Below, in pieces: positions 37,501-50,700 of a stretch of 64,000 nt of DNA. The notes under the pieces were generated by a model, which was not told the origin of the DNA, did no database searches, and was given only the letters and a program-made list of their open reading frames with translations. The DNA is from Phymorhynchus buccinoides (lineage: Eukaryota; Mollusca; Gastropoda; Neogastropoda; Raphitomidae): assembly GCA_017654935.2 (NCBI GenBank), contig CM065687.1:24350639-24414638 (forward strand). The letters are read 5' to 3'. Each line of letters opens with the position of its first letter. Within the stretch, counting starts at the first letter, position 1. A program made the position numbers and the translations under genes.

Positions 37501-40500
37501 GCCATCAGTCTGAGGTAAGGGCCTAGGGTGGGATGTGAAATAGCATGATGTGTAGTTTGATCATGAAGTAGCAAAGAGATAAAGACTGAGAGGCCTAGGA
37601 TGGCCTGGGATGTGAAATAGCATGATGTGTAGTTTGATCATGAAGTAGCAAAGAGATAAAGACTGAGAGGCCTAGGATGGCCTGGGATGTGAAATAGCAT
37701 GATGTGTAGTTTGATTATGAAGTAGCAAAGAGATAAAGACTGAGAGGCCTAGGATGGCCTGGGATGTGAAATAGCATGATGTGTAGTTTGATCATGAAAT
37801 AGCAAAGAGATAAAGACTGAGAGGCCTAGGATGGCCTGGGATGTGAAATAGCATGATGTGTAGTTTGATCATGAAGTAGCAAAGAGATAAAGACTGAGAG
37901 GCCTAGGATGGCCTGGGATGTGAAATAGCATGATGTGTAGTTTGATCATGAAATAGCAAAGAGATAAAGACTGAGAGGCCTAGGATGGCCTGGGATGTGA
38001 AATAGCATGATGTGTAGTTTGATCATGAAATAGCAAAGAGATAAAGACTGAGAGGCCTAGGATGGCCTGGGATGTGAAATAGCATGATGTGTAGTTTGAT
38101 CATGAAATAGCAAAGAGATAAAGACTGAGAGGCCTAGGATGGCCTGGGATGTGAAATAGCATGATGTGTAGTTTGATCATGAAATAGCAAAGAGATAAAG
38201 ACTGAGAGGCCTAGGATGGCCTGGGATGTGAAATAGCATGATGTGTAGTTTGATCATGAAGTAGCAAAGAGATAAAGACTGAGAGGCCTAGGATGGCCTG
38301 GGATGTGAAATAGCATGATGTGTAGTTTGATCATGAAATAGCAAAGAGATAAAGACTGAGAGGCCTAGGATGGCCTGGGATGTGAAATAGCATGATGTGT
38401 AGTTTGATCATGAAATAGCAAAGAGATAGAGACAGAGAGGCCATCAGTCTAGGGTAATGACCCATGATGATGTGAAATAGCTTGATGTCGTCCCTTTAGA
38501 GCCACACCAGTTTATCTCAATATTTTGTTGTTTGATCAAGAAATAACGGAGGGAAAAAGACGGAGGGGGTCATCAGTCTACAGTAATGGCCTGTGGCGGG
38601 GTGTGACGTGAAGCAGTTTGACATGTCATTTAATAAGAAAATATCACAGAGAGAGAGGGGGTGGGGGGTGGCATAAGCCCATAGTAATGGCCTATGACGT
38701 GAAACAGTTTGGTATGTAGTTTGAAAAAGAAATGGCAGGGAGAGAAAGACAGAGAGGCAATGGTAATGGCCTGTGATGTGCTGTCACAGCCTGTGATATG
38801 TTTGATGTGAGTTTGTCAATAAATAGCACAAAGAGAAAGTAAGAGAGAGAGAGGCCATAAGTCTCTGGTAATGGCCTGTGATGTTCTGTGATATGAAACA
38901 GTTTGATGTGAGTTTGTCAATAAATAGCTCAAAGAGAAAGTAAGAGAGAGAGGCCATAAGTCTGGTAATGGCCTGTGATGTGCTGTGATATGAAACAGTT
39001 TGATGTGAGTTTGTCAATAAATAGCTCAAAGAGAAAGTAAGAGAGAGAGGCCATAAGTCTGGTAATGGCCTGTGATGTGCTGTGATATGAAACAGTTTGA
39101 TGTGAGTTTGTCAATAAATAGCACAAAGAGAAAGTAAGAGAGAGAGGCCATAAGTCTGGTAATGGCCTGTGATGTGCTGTGATATGAAACAGTTTGATGT
39201 GAGTTTGTCAATAAATAGCTCAAAGAGAAAGTAAGAGAGAGAGGCCATAAGTCAAATGATGTGAGTTTGTCAGTAAATAGCTCAAAGAGAAAGTAAGAGA
39301 GAGAGGCCATAAGTCTGTTATGTCATGTATGATGTGACATATTTTTGAAGCAGTTTGTAAGACAATGTGTAAGAGTGATGCAGTTTGAAGTCACACTGTC
39401 TGTTGTTTCAGGGCACGACTGCAGAACTTTAATACTCTTCAGGACACGTTGGAGCGAGAGCGAAGTGAAAACTCTGAACTGAAGTCCAAAATACATCAGC
39501 TGGAGACGGACCTCTCCAGTGCCATCTCTCAGGAACAGGTACACTGGAGAAAGAAGATGCTTTAAAAGGCTTTCTCCCATTTCAATCCTAGCATACTTTT
39601 TCACTTTTTAGACAAATTGATGGATAATTAATTGTTTGTAGAAAACAGATCAAAGAGACAAAAGTAAGTATGTGAAAGTCTTCAAGTAGATGGAGACCTT
39701 TGACAATTTGCACAGGACATGCAAGGGTGGAGGAAACGTCAGATATGTTGTTACCCAACATTTTTATGGGCTATGGGACTGACAGACTCACTTATTATCA
39801 CACACGTAATGTTCTAAGCTGGTGCGTTTGTACCATAGTGTTCAAGTGCTTCGGCTGTTGGGATGATCCCTGGAGTCTTTAAGCCAGGGTACGACAACAA
39901 CAATATCCATGCGGCACAATCGACCAATATTAGTTATTTGGATTTTGGCATGATAAACAATGTAAAGCACAAACGATTGACAATGTAAAGGGCAAAATGG
40001 CGCACTTAACTGAACCATCTAACTCGTTGCCATTTAACGAATACAAAACCAATGACCAAAAAAAGCTTCCAATTAAGAATGTGTTCTAATGAAAATTGAC
40101 CACAGTGTCGCAGTGATTGTCGTTGTCCCAGGACCTGATGGACCAGATGATCAAGCTGTGAACATTGACCACAGTGTCACAGTGATTGTCGTTGTCCCAC
40201 AGTGATTGTCGTTGTTGTCCCACAGTGATTGTCCAGGCATGAAAGAATCCAGCGTTTCACGGAAAATCTGCGGAAATTTTTAAAATCTTCCGTGTTAAAA
40301 AAAAATTCCGCGTAAAGGACCGATCTTGCCGTATTCTTATATCTACAAGTCTTTATTTGGCGGGATTCTCAAACTGGTTAACCGGAAGTTGCTTTAGCTC
40401 ACTCGCTTCAATTGTGCGAAGGAAGGCGAAATGAGTAGCTCCCGCTGAATAAAATTTGTGACGTTAGGTAGGCGAAAAGCTGTTTTAAAAAAAAAAAAAT

Positions 40501-41588
40501 TGGAACGTTGTGCACCCCCCCCCCCCCCCGTCAACAAAACATCGGACGTTAGGCGAAAATGTGGGTGGAAGGATTTTTCTCGGCTGAAAAGAATGTCAAT
40601 CTACGAAGCTTGAAAGATGTTTGTGCTGGAAACATTTTTTTTTTAAAGTTCCCCCCCCCCCCGCTGAACAAAACTTCCGACGTCAGGTGAAAATCCGGGT
40701 GGAAGGATTTCTCGGATGAAATTTTTTCCTCTTTTTTGATCTTCATCCACTTTCATGCCTGTTGTCATTGTTGTCCCAGGACCTGACGGACCAGATGATC
40801 AAGCTGTGAAAATTGACCACAGTGTCACAGTGATTGTCGTTGTTGTCCCAGGACCTGACAGACCAGATGATCAAGCTGTGAAAATTGACCACAGTGTCAC
40901 AGTCATTGTCGTTGTCCCAGGACCTGACGGACCAGATGATCAAGCTGTGATAATTGACCACAGTGTCACAGTGATTGTCGTTGTTGCCCCAGGACCTGAC
41001 GGACCAGATGATCAAGCTGCGCAACGAGGCGGAGCTGGCCCGGCAGGAGCTGCACCTGAGCAAGCAGCAGGTGGACCGTCTGCAGACCAACCACGACACC
41101 ATCCTCATGCAGCAGAGGGCCGCCCTGCACGAAGACCGCGCCCAGGCAGAGAGCCGCGTGTCCGAGCTGGACGGTCAGCTGTCCTCCATGCACGACAAGT
41201 ACAGCCACGCCGCCACCATTCATAAAAAGGTGGGGTTTGGTGTGTGTGTGTGTGGTTTGTCCGCATAACCCCCCAAATGACATGGTCTCATAAATCAAAG
41301 CCACATTCCATACTTTCGGCACTGTACAACTTTTCCTCATTTTTGAAATAATAAAATGTACCGTATTTTACGGACTGATTATAAGGTGCACCCCCCAAAT
41401 TTTACACAAAATTCAGATTTTGTTATTATAGTTTCTTACTATATTATCAGTCACATAAAGCGTGGGGGTCTAAGTCTAGGAAAAAAGTATCGCCTTATAG
41501 TCCGTAAAATACAGTACTTTTTCTTTGTAGCAAAAGTACACACACACTCTCTCTCTCTTTCTCTCTCACACACACACTCGCTCACACA

Positions 41589-41669
<81 letters not shown>

Positions 41670-41716
41670 TACACACTCATCTCACACACACACACACAAA
41701 CACACATACTCACGCA

Positions 41717-41786
<70 letters not shown>

Positions 41787-44700
41787 ACATTTTAGATAGA
41801 TTTATTGTTAAGAGACATAGACATACAGTGATTGTATCCAGTAGATTTGTGGCAGATTAGGCATGTTGTTGGGTAGAATAGCAACAATGATGGTGCTGAT
41901 GTGTACGTACACTGTGTGTGTGTTCAGCTGAAGAAGAAGTACAGCCGCGTGACGGAGCACCTGAGGGACAAGGTCCTGCTGCTGCAGGCCACCAACAAAG
42001 AGCTGGAGCTGGAGAAGGAGGCCCTGCAGTGCGTATTATGTCTGTCTTTTGGGGTCCATCGCTCACACAGTTTGATGGGTGCAACTTTTCCTGGTATAGA
42101 AGGATTTCCTGTTTTTGAATGTTACCAGAACAGGAAGTTCCTTTTTTTCATTTTTCAAACAAGATGTTTGTGTGTCTACTGTATTTTTCAAGCACTTTAA
42201 AATAGCATTTGTATAAATTGTGGAAAAAGCAAACTAAAATACCTTTATAAATCTTCTTTTTTTTCAGTTGCCGGGGGGGGCATTACCCTTGGACCCCGGC
42301 CTTTCATTTTTTTTCAGTTTGTGTAGTTGCACCCATGCAGTTTCCTGTCATTAAGAGCGCAGATGAGTCATGGCTGCTGTTATGCGCCTAACTTATTATT
42401 TAAACTAAGAAAATGGCCCAGCATGTATGTCTGCCTGCCTTTCAGTTCAGTTTTGCCTGTCGCCCCTCCCAGGGCATAGGCCGCCAACAAGACCCCTCCA
42501 GCTGCTTCTGTCCTGGGCGATTCTCTCCAGCTGTCCCTTCGATGTTTGTTGGATCTCTTGTTGGCGTTTTTGTAGCGGTAAAGTTTTTGACAGGGAGGGG
42601 CTGCCCAACCCTCCTCCTTTTTCATCCGAGCTTGGGACCTGCAATGGCGGAGTTCTGCCCGCCTTTGGCTGGAGAATATTTTTGCAAGAATTTCTAGAAC
42701 ATGGGTTGGAGAACACTGCGGCCAAAATTGGCTGGCCATGAAGGTTGCCTCTGTGTATTCAAGTTGGCTAAAACTGATGGTAACTTGCTACCACTCCCTC
42801 TGATGGCATTTCCACCTCACACAATGTTCTGGCTTGTTATGCACACATTATGAAAGAGCTTCTCACTTGCAATGATGCGTGCTCATAACTGTAATGTGCA
42901 GTGTGTGTTTCAAAAGACGGATTTTCTCGAAAATGTGTAAAAGTACCAGAACGCTAGAAGAGGTTATTTTTGTAACACATGCGAATGCAAGAAGGTTAGT
43001 ACAAACACTAGCAAAATAATGTTAAGAATAGCCCCCTCCTCTGCCCCTTCCATTCGTTTCAGATGGTTTCAGGTTAGGGTTTGGGATAGGGTTAGGGATA
43101 GGTTTAGGGTCAGCTTAATCATCAACTTTTATTTCTGTGTGTATTTGACACTAAACTGACCCTAAGCCTATCCCTAACCCTATTCCTAACCCTAACCTGA
43201 AGCTATCTAATCCACACACAAAAAACAAAAATTGATGGTATGTTATGAGATTGACCCTTACCTGACCCTAACCCTATCCCAAACCTAACTGAAACTGTCT
43301 GAAATGAATGTAAGGGGCAGAGGAGGGGGCTATTCTTAACATTTGCCCAAACCGTGGTGATTTTAAGTGTCTTTTCTCCTCGTGTTTCCCAGGAAATGCA
43401 TCCCAGCTGATCAGCACGCCCGTCTGAAGAAGCAGTGGAAGGACCTGTACCGGCGGCACCATGAGTTCCGCTCCATCATCCTGGGCTACCTGCCCCGCAA
43501 CGTGCTCATCGGGGAAAACAGGTTCTCCAAGATGGACGTGGGGTCAGGAGGACTGCCCAACATGGACGGCACCATGCCCAACGTCACCCTTATGGAGCAG
43601 GAGATGGTCAGTAGGGGGGGTTGAGGGGAGGGAGAGGGAGAGGGGGGCGGGGAATGTAGCTATGTCTGAAGCCGGATTTCAGGCAATTTGATGCAGGTTC
43701 AGGCAGTGGTCTGTCTGCCTGTAGAAAATCCTCTCCCTCAAGAAATTGTGCTTTTGAAGTGAACCCTAGATAAAGAGGAAAAAAAATGTTCCTGTTCTAA
43801 AAGGTACAGCAGTCACTCTTCTTCATTCCTAGATAAAGAGCTGAAGAAAACAAAATGGAGGCAAAAGTTTGTGTTACCATATGAATCCATGGGAGAGTGT
43901 GGGTTAGGAGATTGGGGAGGTAGAGGGGAGGATGTGTGTGTGTGAGTCATCAAGCCGTTTGTTCGTTTGGGTGATTATGTTGTCAACTTCCGTGTCACCT
44001 TTTACTTTATCGAGCCTTGATTTATTTGATAAGGTTTCTGCAGTGCTTGCAGATGTAGCATAGTCTTCCGTCAACTAGATAGTGTTGTTTACAAATGATG
44101 GTGAAAAACGTACTTGCAAGGAAGGGGAAGGAGGCATCATTGATGATGGCTGGCAATGAGTTCAAACTCTTTTTATTATTGTTAGGGAGAGCTTGATAGC
44201 AAGTCTTTGAGAAACTTGGTCCCCAGATTTCCGCCCTACCCTCGTACAAATGTTTCATCATTGGTTTTGCAGGGGTGTGTTTTGAGGGAATTGGTAGGAT
44301 AATGAGATGAATATTTGTGATGAGAATCAGGACAACCAAGTTCACATTTGCTTTCACATTCGTGTTACACCTTGTGCTAGAGTTCAAACAAACAAACAAA
44401 CAAAATTGATATGCAAACCACTGCCGTTTTCCTTTCTTCTATTTCATGATAACAAATATTCAAAATGGTTTTACATTGTAAAGAAAGGAACTTTTTTTCA
44501 TGATCTGATGTGTGTGTAGTAAAAGAAATAAATAGTGAGGCCAAGAGAGGAGATAATGAAATTGAACAAAGGGTGAATACTCTCTTTCTAATTAACTCCC
44601 CTCCACCAAGGTTGATTATGATACCAATCATCTAGCAATGCGTGGGTCAGAACCAAAGAGAAACAACAAAGCTGCGTTCTGTGTTGTGTGTTGTTTATGT

Positions 44701-47700
44701 GTAACATATTCAAGGCTAGAAGGCTGTGCCACTCTAGGATAGATGTTGATTTGTTTGTATGTTGTCCTCTCCACCATTGTTGATGTGTACTGTGTGGGTG
44801 AAGGGTCATAAAGGCGAACTTGGCACATTCTTTTTTGAGAATGATGCTTTGTTTGTCTCACTTTGGTTCTGACCCACGCATTGCTAGATGATTGGTATCG
44901 TAATCAACTTTGGTGGAGGGGAGTTAATTAGAAAGAGAGTATTCACCCTTTGTTCAATTTTGTCTGTGTAATAATGAAGGATGTCACTGGTCAAGTCTAT
45001 TTACTAATGCGGTAACATGCTGTTTCTGTTTCCAGCCCTAGAGAGCTAGGTAAGGCTGTGTAGGTGGAAAGCTATAGACTGTGGCTGTATCTGTGGTGTC
45101 TGGCCTGGTGTGTCTAAGCGGTTTGTGTGGAGATGGTGTGACGGAAAGCACTGGTCGGAAGTCTGCTTTCATTCACTTTTGTTTGATGTTTTTGCTTTTG
45201 TTGAGGTTTTGATTTTATGGCTGGATAATCAGAGTTCCTGAAAAAGAAGAGAGTGTACATATTTATGCACTAGAGTTACAGATTGCCCACAAACTCTGCA
45301 TGGGATTTACCAGAGCTGGTTACCACTACAGTATTACGATTTTCCCATAATTATTCCATTTTGAGACCACCTATTACGCTATTACGGTCAGCAATGATAA
45401 ATTCCGCAATTCCATTGAACAAAAAAATAAAAAGAAGAAGAAAGAGAAGAAAGTGAAAGTAGCGGGTGAACCATCAGCAGTGGTTGTTTGCCATCGGAAT
45501 CACGTCCCTTGTTCATATTTCTGGTCATGGCTCCATTGCTTTTCTACTAATGCTATTCATGGGGGGGGGATGTTTGCAACCAGAATCTGATTCCGAATCT
45601 GATCTTGAATTGACGTGTAAAAAAACATCAACAAACTATTCAGCAATGAACACAAAAGCATCATTAGTTGGTGTAATTATGACTTCTGAATGTTTCATGC
45701 AGAGTTGTCCTGATAAAAAACAAAACCGCTTACATTTTGGCCATGTGAATGCATGTGCATGCGTGTGTGAAACTCAAAACAGGGGGTGAACATACCCTTT
45801 AACCCTTTCGCCGCCAGCCATTTGTCATCAAAACAATACCATTAAACTTAACTGGGTAAAGAAAATCTTGTTTCTGCAATATTGGGAATTTCTCTGTGAC
45901 ACGTATAACATTAAGCCTATCCTTACCTCCCCAAATTAAGAAAATAGGGTCTTCAGATAACAGGCCCTGATTTGATGCCGTTTAGTGACATGGGTGATAA
46001 ACCATTGTGGTGCAAAAATGCAACATTGGCGGTGAAAGGGTTAAGTTTGAGAGTGTAAAAAAATCAGGAACCCCGATATTATTATACAACTGTAATAAAA
46101 GATGTGTTTGTGTTTGTTAGCAATACGAGCAGGTGAATGGAAGGGGTGTTTCCAGGCAGGGAGAGGCCCGGTTTACCCCGCATCAGTTAGAACACTTACT
46201 GGGACAAGGCGAGGGGGGTGGGGGTGGGCTACTGGGGGTGGTAAGCAAAGGGAGAAGGCAAACATTCCTCTGTCTTGTTTTTCTCATCTATATCTTTCTT
46301 TCTTTTTTATAAACTGAAAAAGGGCATGTTGAAGGATAAATGTTTGAGAGAATGAAGGAACTGAGAAATGGAAGTATGAAAGCGTATTAATTTATGGAGA
46401 AAAAAAAAAATTGGTGATATGGATTCTCCAAAAATATTCAGTGTTTTTAAATGGTCTGTTAGTCTTCAACGTTTTGATTGTAGAATATGCCTGTTAGATT
46501 GTGTATTGTGAAATATGTCTGTTAGATTGTGAATAGCTTGTAGATTATTTGAAATGTTTTCATGTTTTGCTCTGTATGGATGGTTCTTTTCCTCTCATTT
46601 CATTAAACCAGTTTTATGTATGGTTAGAGTGACAAACACTTTGACTTTTTAACTCTGTATGGATGGTTCTTTTCCTCTCATTTCATTAAACCAGTTTTAT
46701 GTATGGTTAGAGTGACAAACACTTTGACTTTTTAACTCTGTATGGATGGTTCTTTTCCTCTCATTTCATTAAACCAGTTTTATGTATGGTTGGAGTGACA
46801 AACACTTTGACTTTTTAACTCTGTATGGATGGTTCTTTTCCTCTCATTTCATTAAACCAGTTTTATGTATGGTTAGAGTGACAAACACTTTGACTTTTTA
46901 ACTCTGTATGGATGGTTCTTTCCTCTCATTTCATTAAACCAGTTTTATGTATGGTTGGAGTGACAAACACTTTGACTTTTTAACTCTGTATGGATGGTTC
47001 TTTCCTCTCATTTCATTAAACCAGTTTTATGTATGGTTAGAGTGACAAACACTTTCACTTTTTAACTCTGTATGGATGGTTCTTTCCTCTCATTTCATTA
47101 AACCAGTTTTATGTATGGTTGGAGTGACAAACACTTTGACTTTTTAACTCTGTATGGATGGTTCTTTCCTCTCATTTCATTAAACCAGTTTTATGTATGG
47201 TTAGAGTGACAAACACTTTGACTTTTTAACTCTGTATGGATGGTTCTTTCCTCTCATTTCATTAAACCAGTTTTATGTATGGTTAGAGTGACAAACACTT
47301 TGACTTTTTAACTCTGTATGGATGGTTCTTTCCTCTCATTTCATTAAACCAGTTTTATGTATGGTTAGAGTGACAAACACTTTGACTTTTTAACTCTGTA
47401 TGGATGGTTCTTTCCTCTCATTTCATTAAACCAGTTTTATGTATGGTTAGAGTGACAAACACTTTGACTTTTTAACTCTGTATGAGTGACAAACACTTTG
47501 ACTTTTTAACTCTGTATGGTTCTTTCCTCTCATTTCATTAAACCAGTTTTATGTATGGTTAGAGTGACAAACACTTTGACTTTTTAACTCTGTATGGATG
47601 GTTCTTTCCTCTCATTTCATTAAACCAGTTTTATGTATGGTTAGAGTGACAAACACTTTGACTTTTTAACTCTGTATGGATGGTTCTTTTCCTCTCATTT

Positions 47701-50700
47701 CATTAAACCAGTTTTATGTATGGTTGGAGTGACAAACACTTTGACTTTTTAACTCTGTATGGATGGTTCTTTCCTCTCATTTCATTAAACCAGTTTTATG
47801 TATGGTTGGAGTGACAAACACTTTGACTTTTTAACTCTGTATGGATGGTTCTTTCCTCTCATTTCATTAAACCAGTTTTATGTATGGTTGGAGTGACAAA
47901 CACTTTGACTTTTTAACTCTGTATGGATGGTTCTTTCCTCTCATTTCATTAAACCAGTTTTATGTATGGTTGGAGTGACAAACACTTTGACTTTTTAACT
48001 CTGTATGGATGGTTCTTTTCCTCTCATTTCATTAAACCAGTTTTATGTATGGTTGGAGTGACAAACACTTTGACTTTTTAACTCTGTATGGATGGTTCTT
48101 TCCTCTCATTTCATTAAACCAGTTTTATGTATGGTTGGAGTGACAAACACTTTGACTTTTTAACTCTGTATGGATGGTTCTTTCCTCTCATTTCATTAAA
48201 CCAGTTTTATGTATGGTTGGAGTGACAAACACTTTGACTTTTTAACTCTGTATGGATGGTTCTTTCCTCTCATTTCATTAAACCAGTTTTATGTATGGTT
48301 GGAGTGACAAACACTTTGACTTTTTAACTCTGTATGGATGGTTCTTTCCTCTCATTTCATTAAACCAGTTTTATGTATGGTTGGAGTGACAAACACTTTG
48401 ACTTTTTAACTCTGTATGGATGGTTCTTTCCTCTCATTTCATTAAACCAGTTTTATGTATGGTTGGAGTGACAAACACTTTGACTTTTTAACTCTGTATG
48501 GATGGTTCTTTCCTCTCATTTCATTAAACCAGTTTTATGTATGGTTGGAGTGACAAACACTTTGACTTTTTAACTCTGTATGGATGGTTCTTTCCTCTCA
48601 TTTCATTAAACCAGTTTTATGTATGGTTGGAGTGACAAACACTTTGACTTTTTAACTCTGTATGGATGGTTCTTTCCTCTCATTTCATTAAACCAGTTTT
48701 ATGTATGGTTGGAGTGACAAACACTTTGACTTTTTAACTCTGTATGGATGGTTCTTTCCTCTCATTTCATTAAACCAGTTTTATGTATGGTTGGAGTGAC
48801 AAACACTTTGACTTTTTAACTCTGTATGGATGGTTCTTTCCTCTCATTTCATTAAACCAGTTTTATGTATGGTTGGAGTGACAAACACTTTGACTTTTTA
48901 ACTCTGTATGGATGGTTCTTTCCTCTCATTTCATTAAACCAGTTTTATGTATGGTTGGAGTGACAAACACTTTGACTTTTTAACTCTGTATGGATGGTTC
49001 TTTCCTCTCATTTCATTAAACCAGTTTTATGTATGTATGGAGTGACAAACACTTTGACTTTTTAACTCTGTATGGATGGTTCTTTCCTCTCATTTCATTA
49101 AACCAGTTTTATGTATGGTTGGAGTGACAAACACTTTGACTTTTTAACTCTGTATGGATGGTTCTTTCCTCTCATTTCATTAAACCAGTTTTATGTATGG
49201 TTGGAGTGACAAACACTTTGACTTTTTAACTCTGTATGGATGGTTCTTTCCTCTCATTTCATTAAACCAGTTTTATGTATGGTTGGAGTGACAAACACTT
49301 TGACTTTTTAACTCTGTATGGATGGTTCTTTCCTCTCATTTCATTAAACCAGTTTTATGTATGGTTGGAGTGACAAACACTTTGACTTTTTAACTCTGTA
49401 TGGATGGTTCTTTCCTCTCATTTCATTAAACCAGTTTTATGTATGGTTGGAGTGACAAACACTTTGACTTTTTAACTCTGTATGGATGGTTCTTTCCTCT
49501 CATTTCATTAAACCAGTTTTATGTATGGTTGGAGTGACAAACACTTTGACTTTTTAACTCTGTATGGATGGTTCTTTTCCTCTCATTTCATTAAACCAGT
49601 TTTATGTATGGTTGGAGTGACAAACACTTTGACTTTTTAACTCTGTATGGATGGTTCTTTTCCTCTCATTTCATTAAACCAGTTTTATGTATGGTTGGAG
49701 TGACAAACACTTTGACTTTTTAACTCTGTATGGATGGTTCTTTCCTCTCATTTCATTAAACCAGTTTTATGTATGGTTGGAGTGACAAACACTTTGACTT
49801 TTTAACTCTTATGGATGGTTCTTTCCTCTCATTTCATTAAACCAGTTTTATGTATGGTTGGAGTGACAAACACTTTTTTTAACTCTGTATGGATGGTTCT
49901 TTCCTCTCATTTCATTAAACCAGTTTTATGTATGGTTGGAGTGACAAACACTTTGACTTTTTAACTCTGTATGGATGGTTCTTTCCTCTCATTTCATTAA
50001 ACCAGTTTTATGTATGGTTGGAGTGACAAACACTTTGACTTTTTAACTCTGTATGGATGGTTCTTTCCTCTCATTTCATTAAACCAGTTTTATGTATGGT
50101 TGGAGTGACAAACACTTTGACTTTTTAACTCTGTATGGATGGTTCTTTCCTCTCATTTCATTAAACCAGTTTTATGTATGGTTGGAGTGACAAACACTTT
50201 GACTTTTTAACTCTGTATGGATGGTTCTTTCCTCTCATTTCATTAAACCAGTTTTATGTATGGTTGGAGTGACAAACACTTTGACTTTTTAACTCTGTAT
50301 GGATGGTTCTTTCCTCTCATTTCATTAAACCAGTTTTATGTATGGTTGGAGTGACAAACACTTTGACTTTTTAACTCTGTATGGATGGTTCTTTCCTCTC
50401 ATTTCATTAAACCAGTTTTATGTATGGTTAGAGTGACAAACACTTTGACTTTTTAACTCTGTATGGATGGTTCTTTCCTCTCATTTCATTAAACCAGTTT
50501 TATGTATGGTTAGAGTGACAAACACTTTGACTTTTTAACTCTGTATGGATGGTTCTTTCCTCTCATTTCATTAAACCAGTTTTATGTATGGTTGGAGTGA
50601 CAAACACTTTGACTTTTTAACTCTGTATGGATGGTTCTTTTCCTCTCATTTCATTAAACCAGTTTTATGTATGGTTGGAGTGACAAACACTTTGACTTTT

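Noticed and set aside
41356..41799. 147-residue + strand ORF
   Set aside because: Composed of a MITE plus CT/AC microsatellite in CEP83 intron 9.
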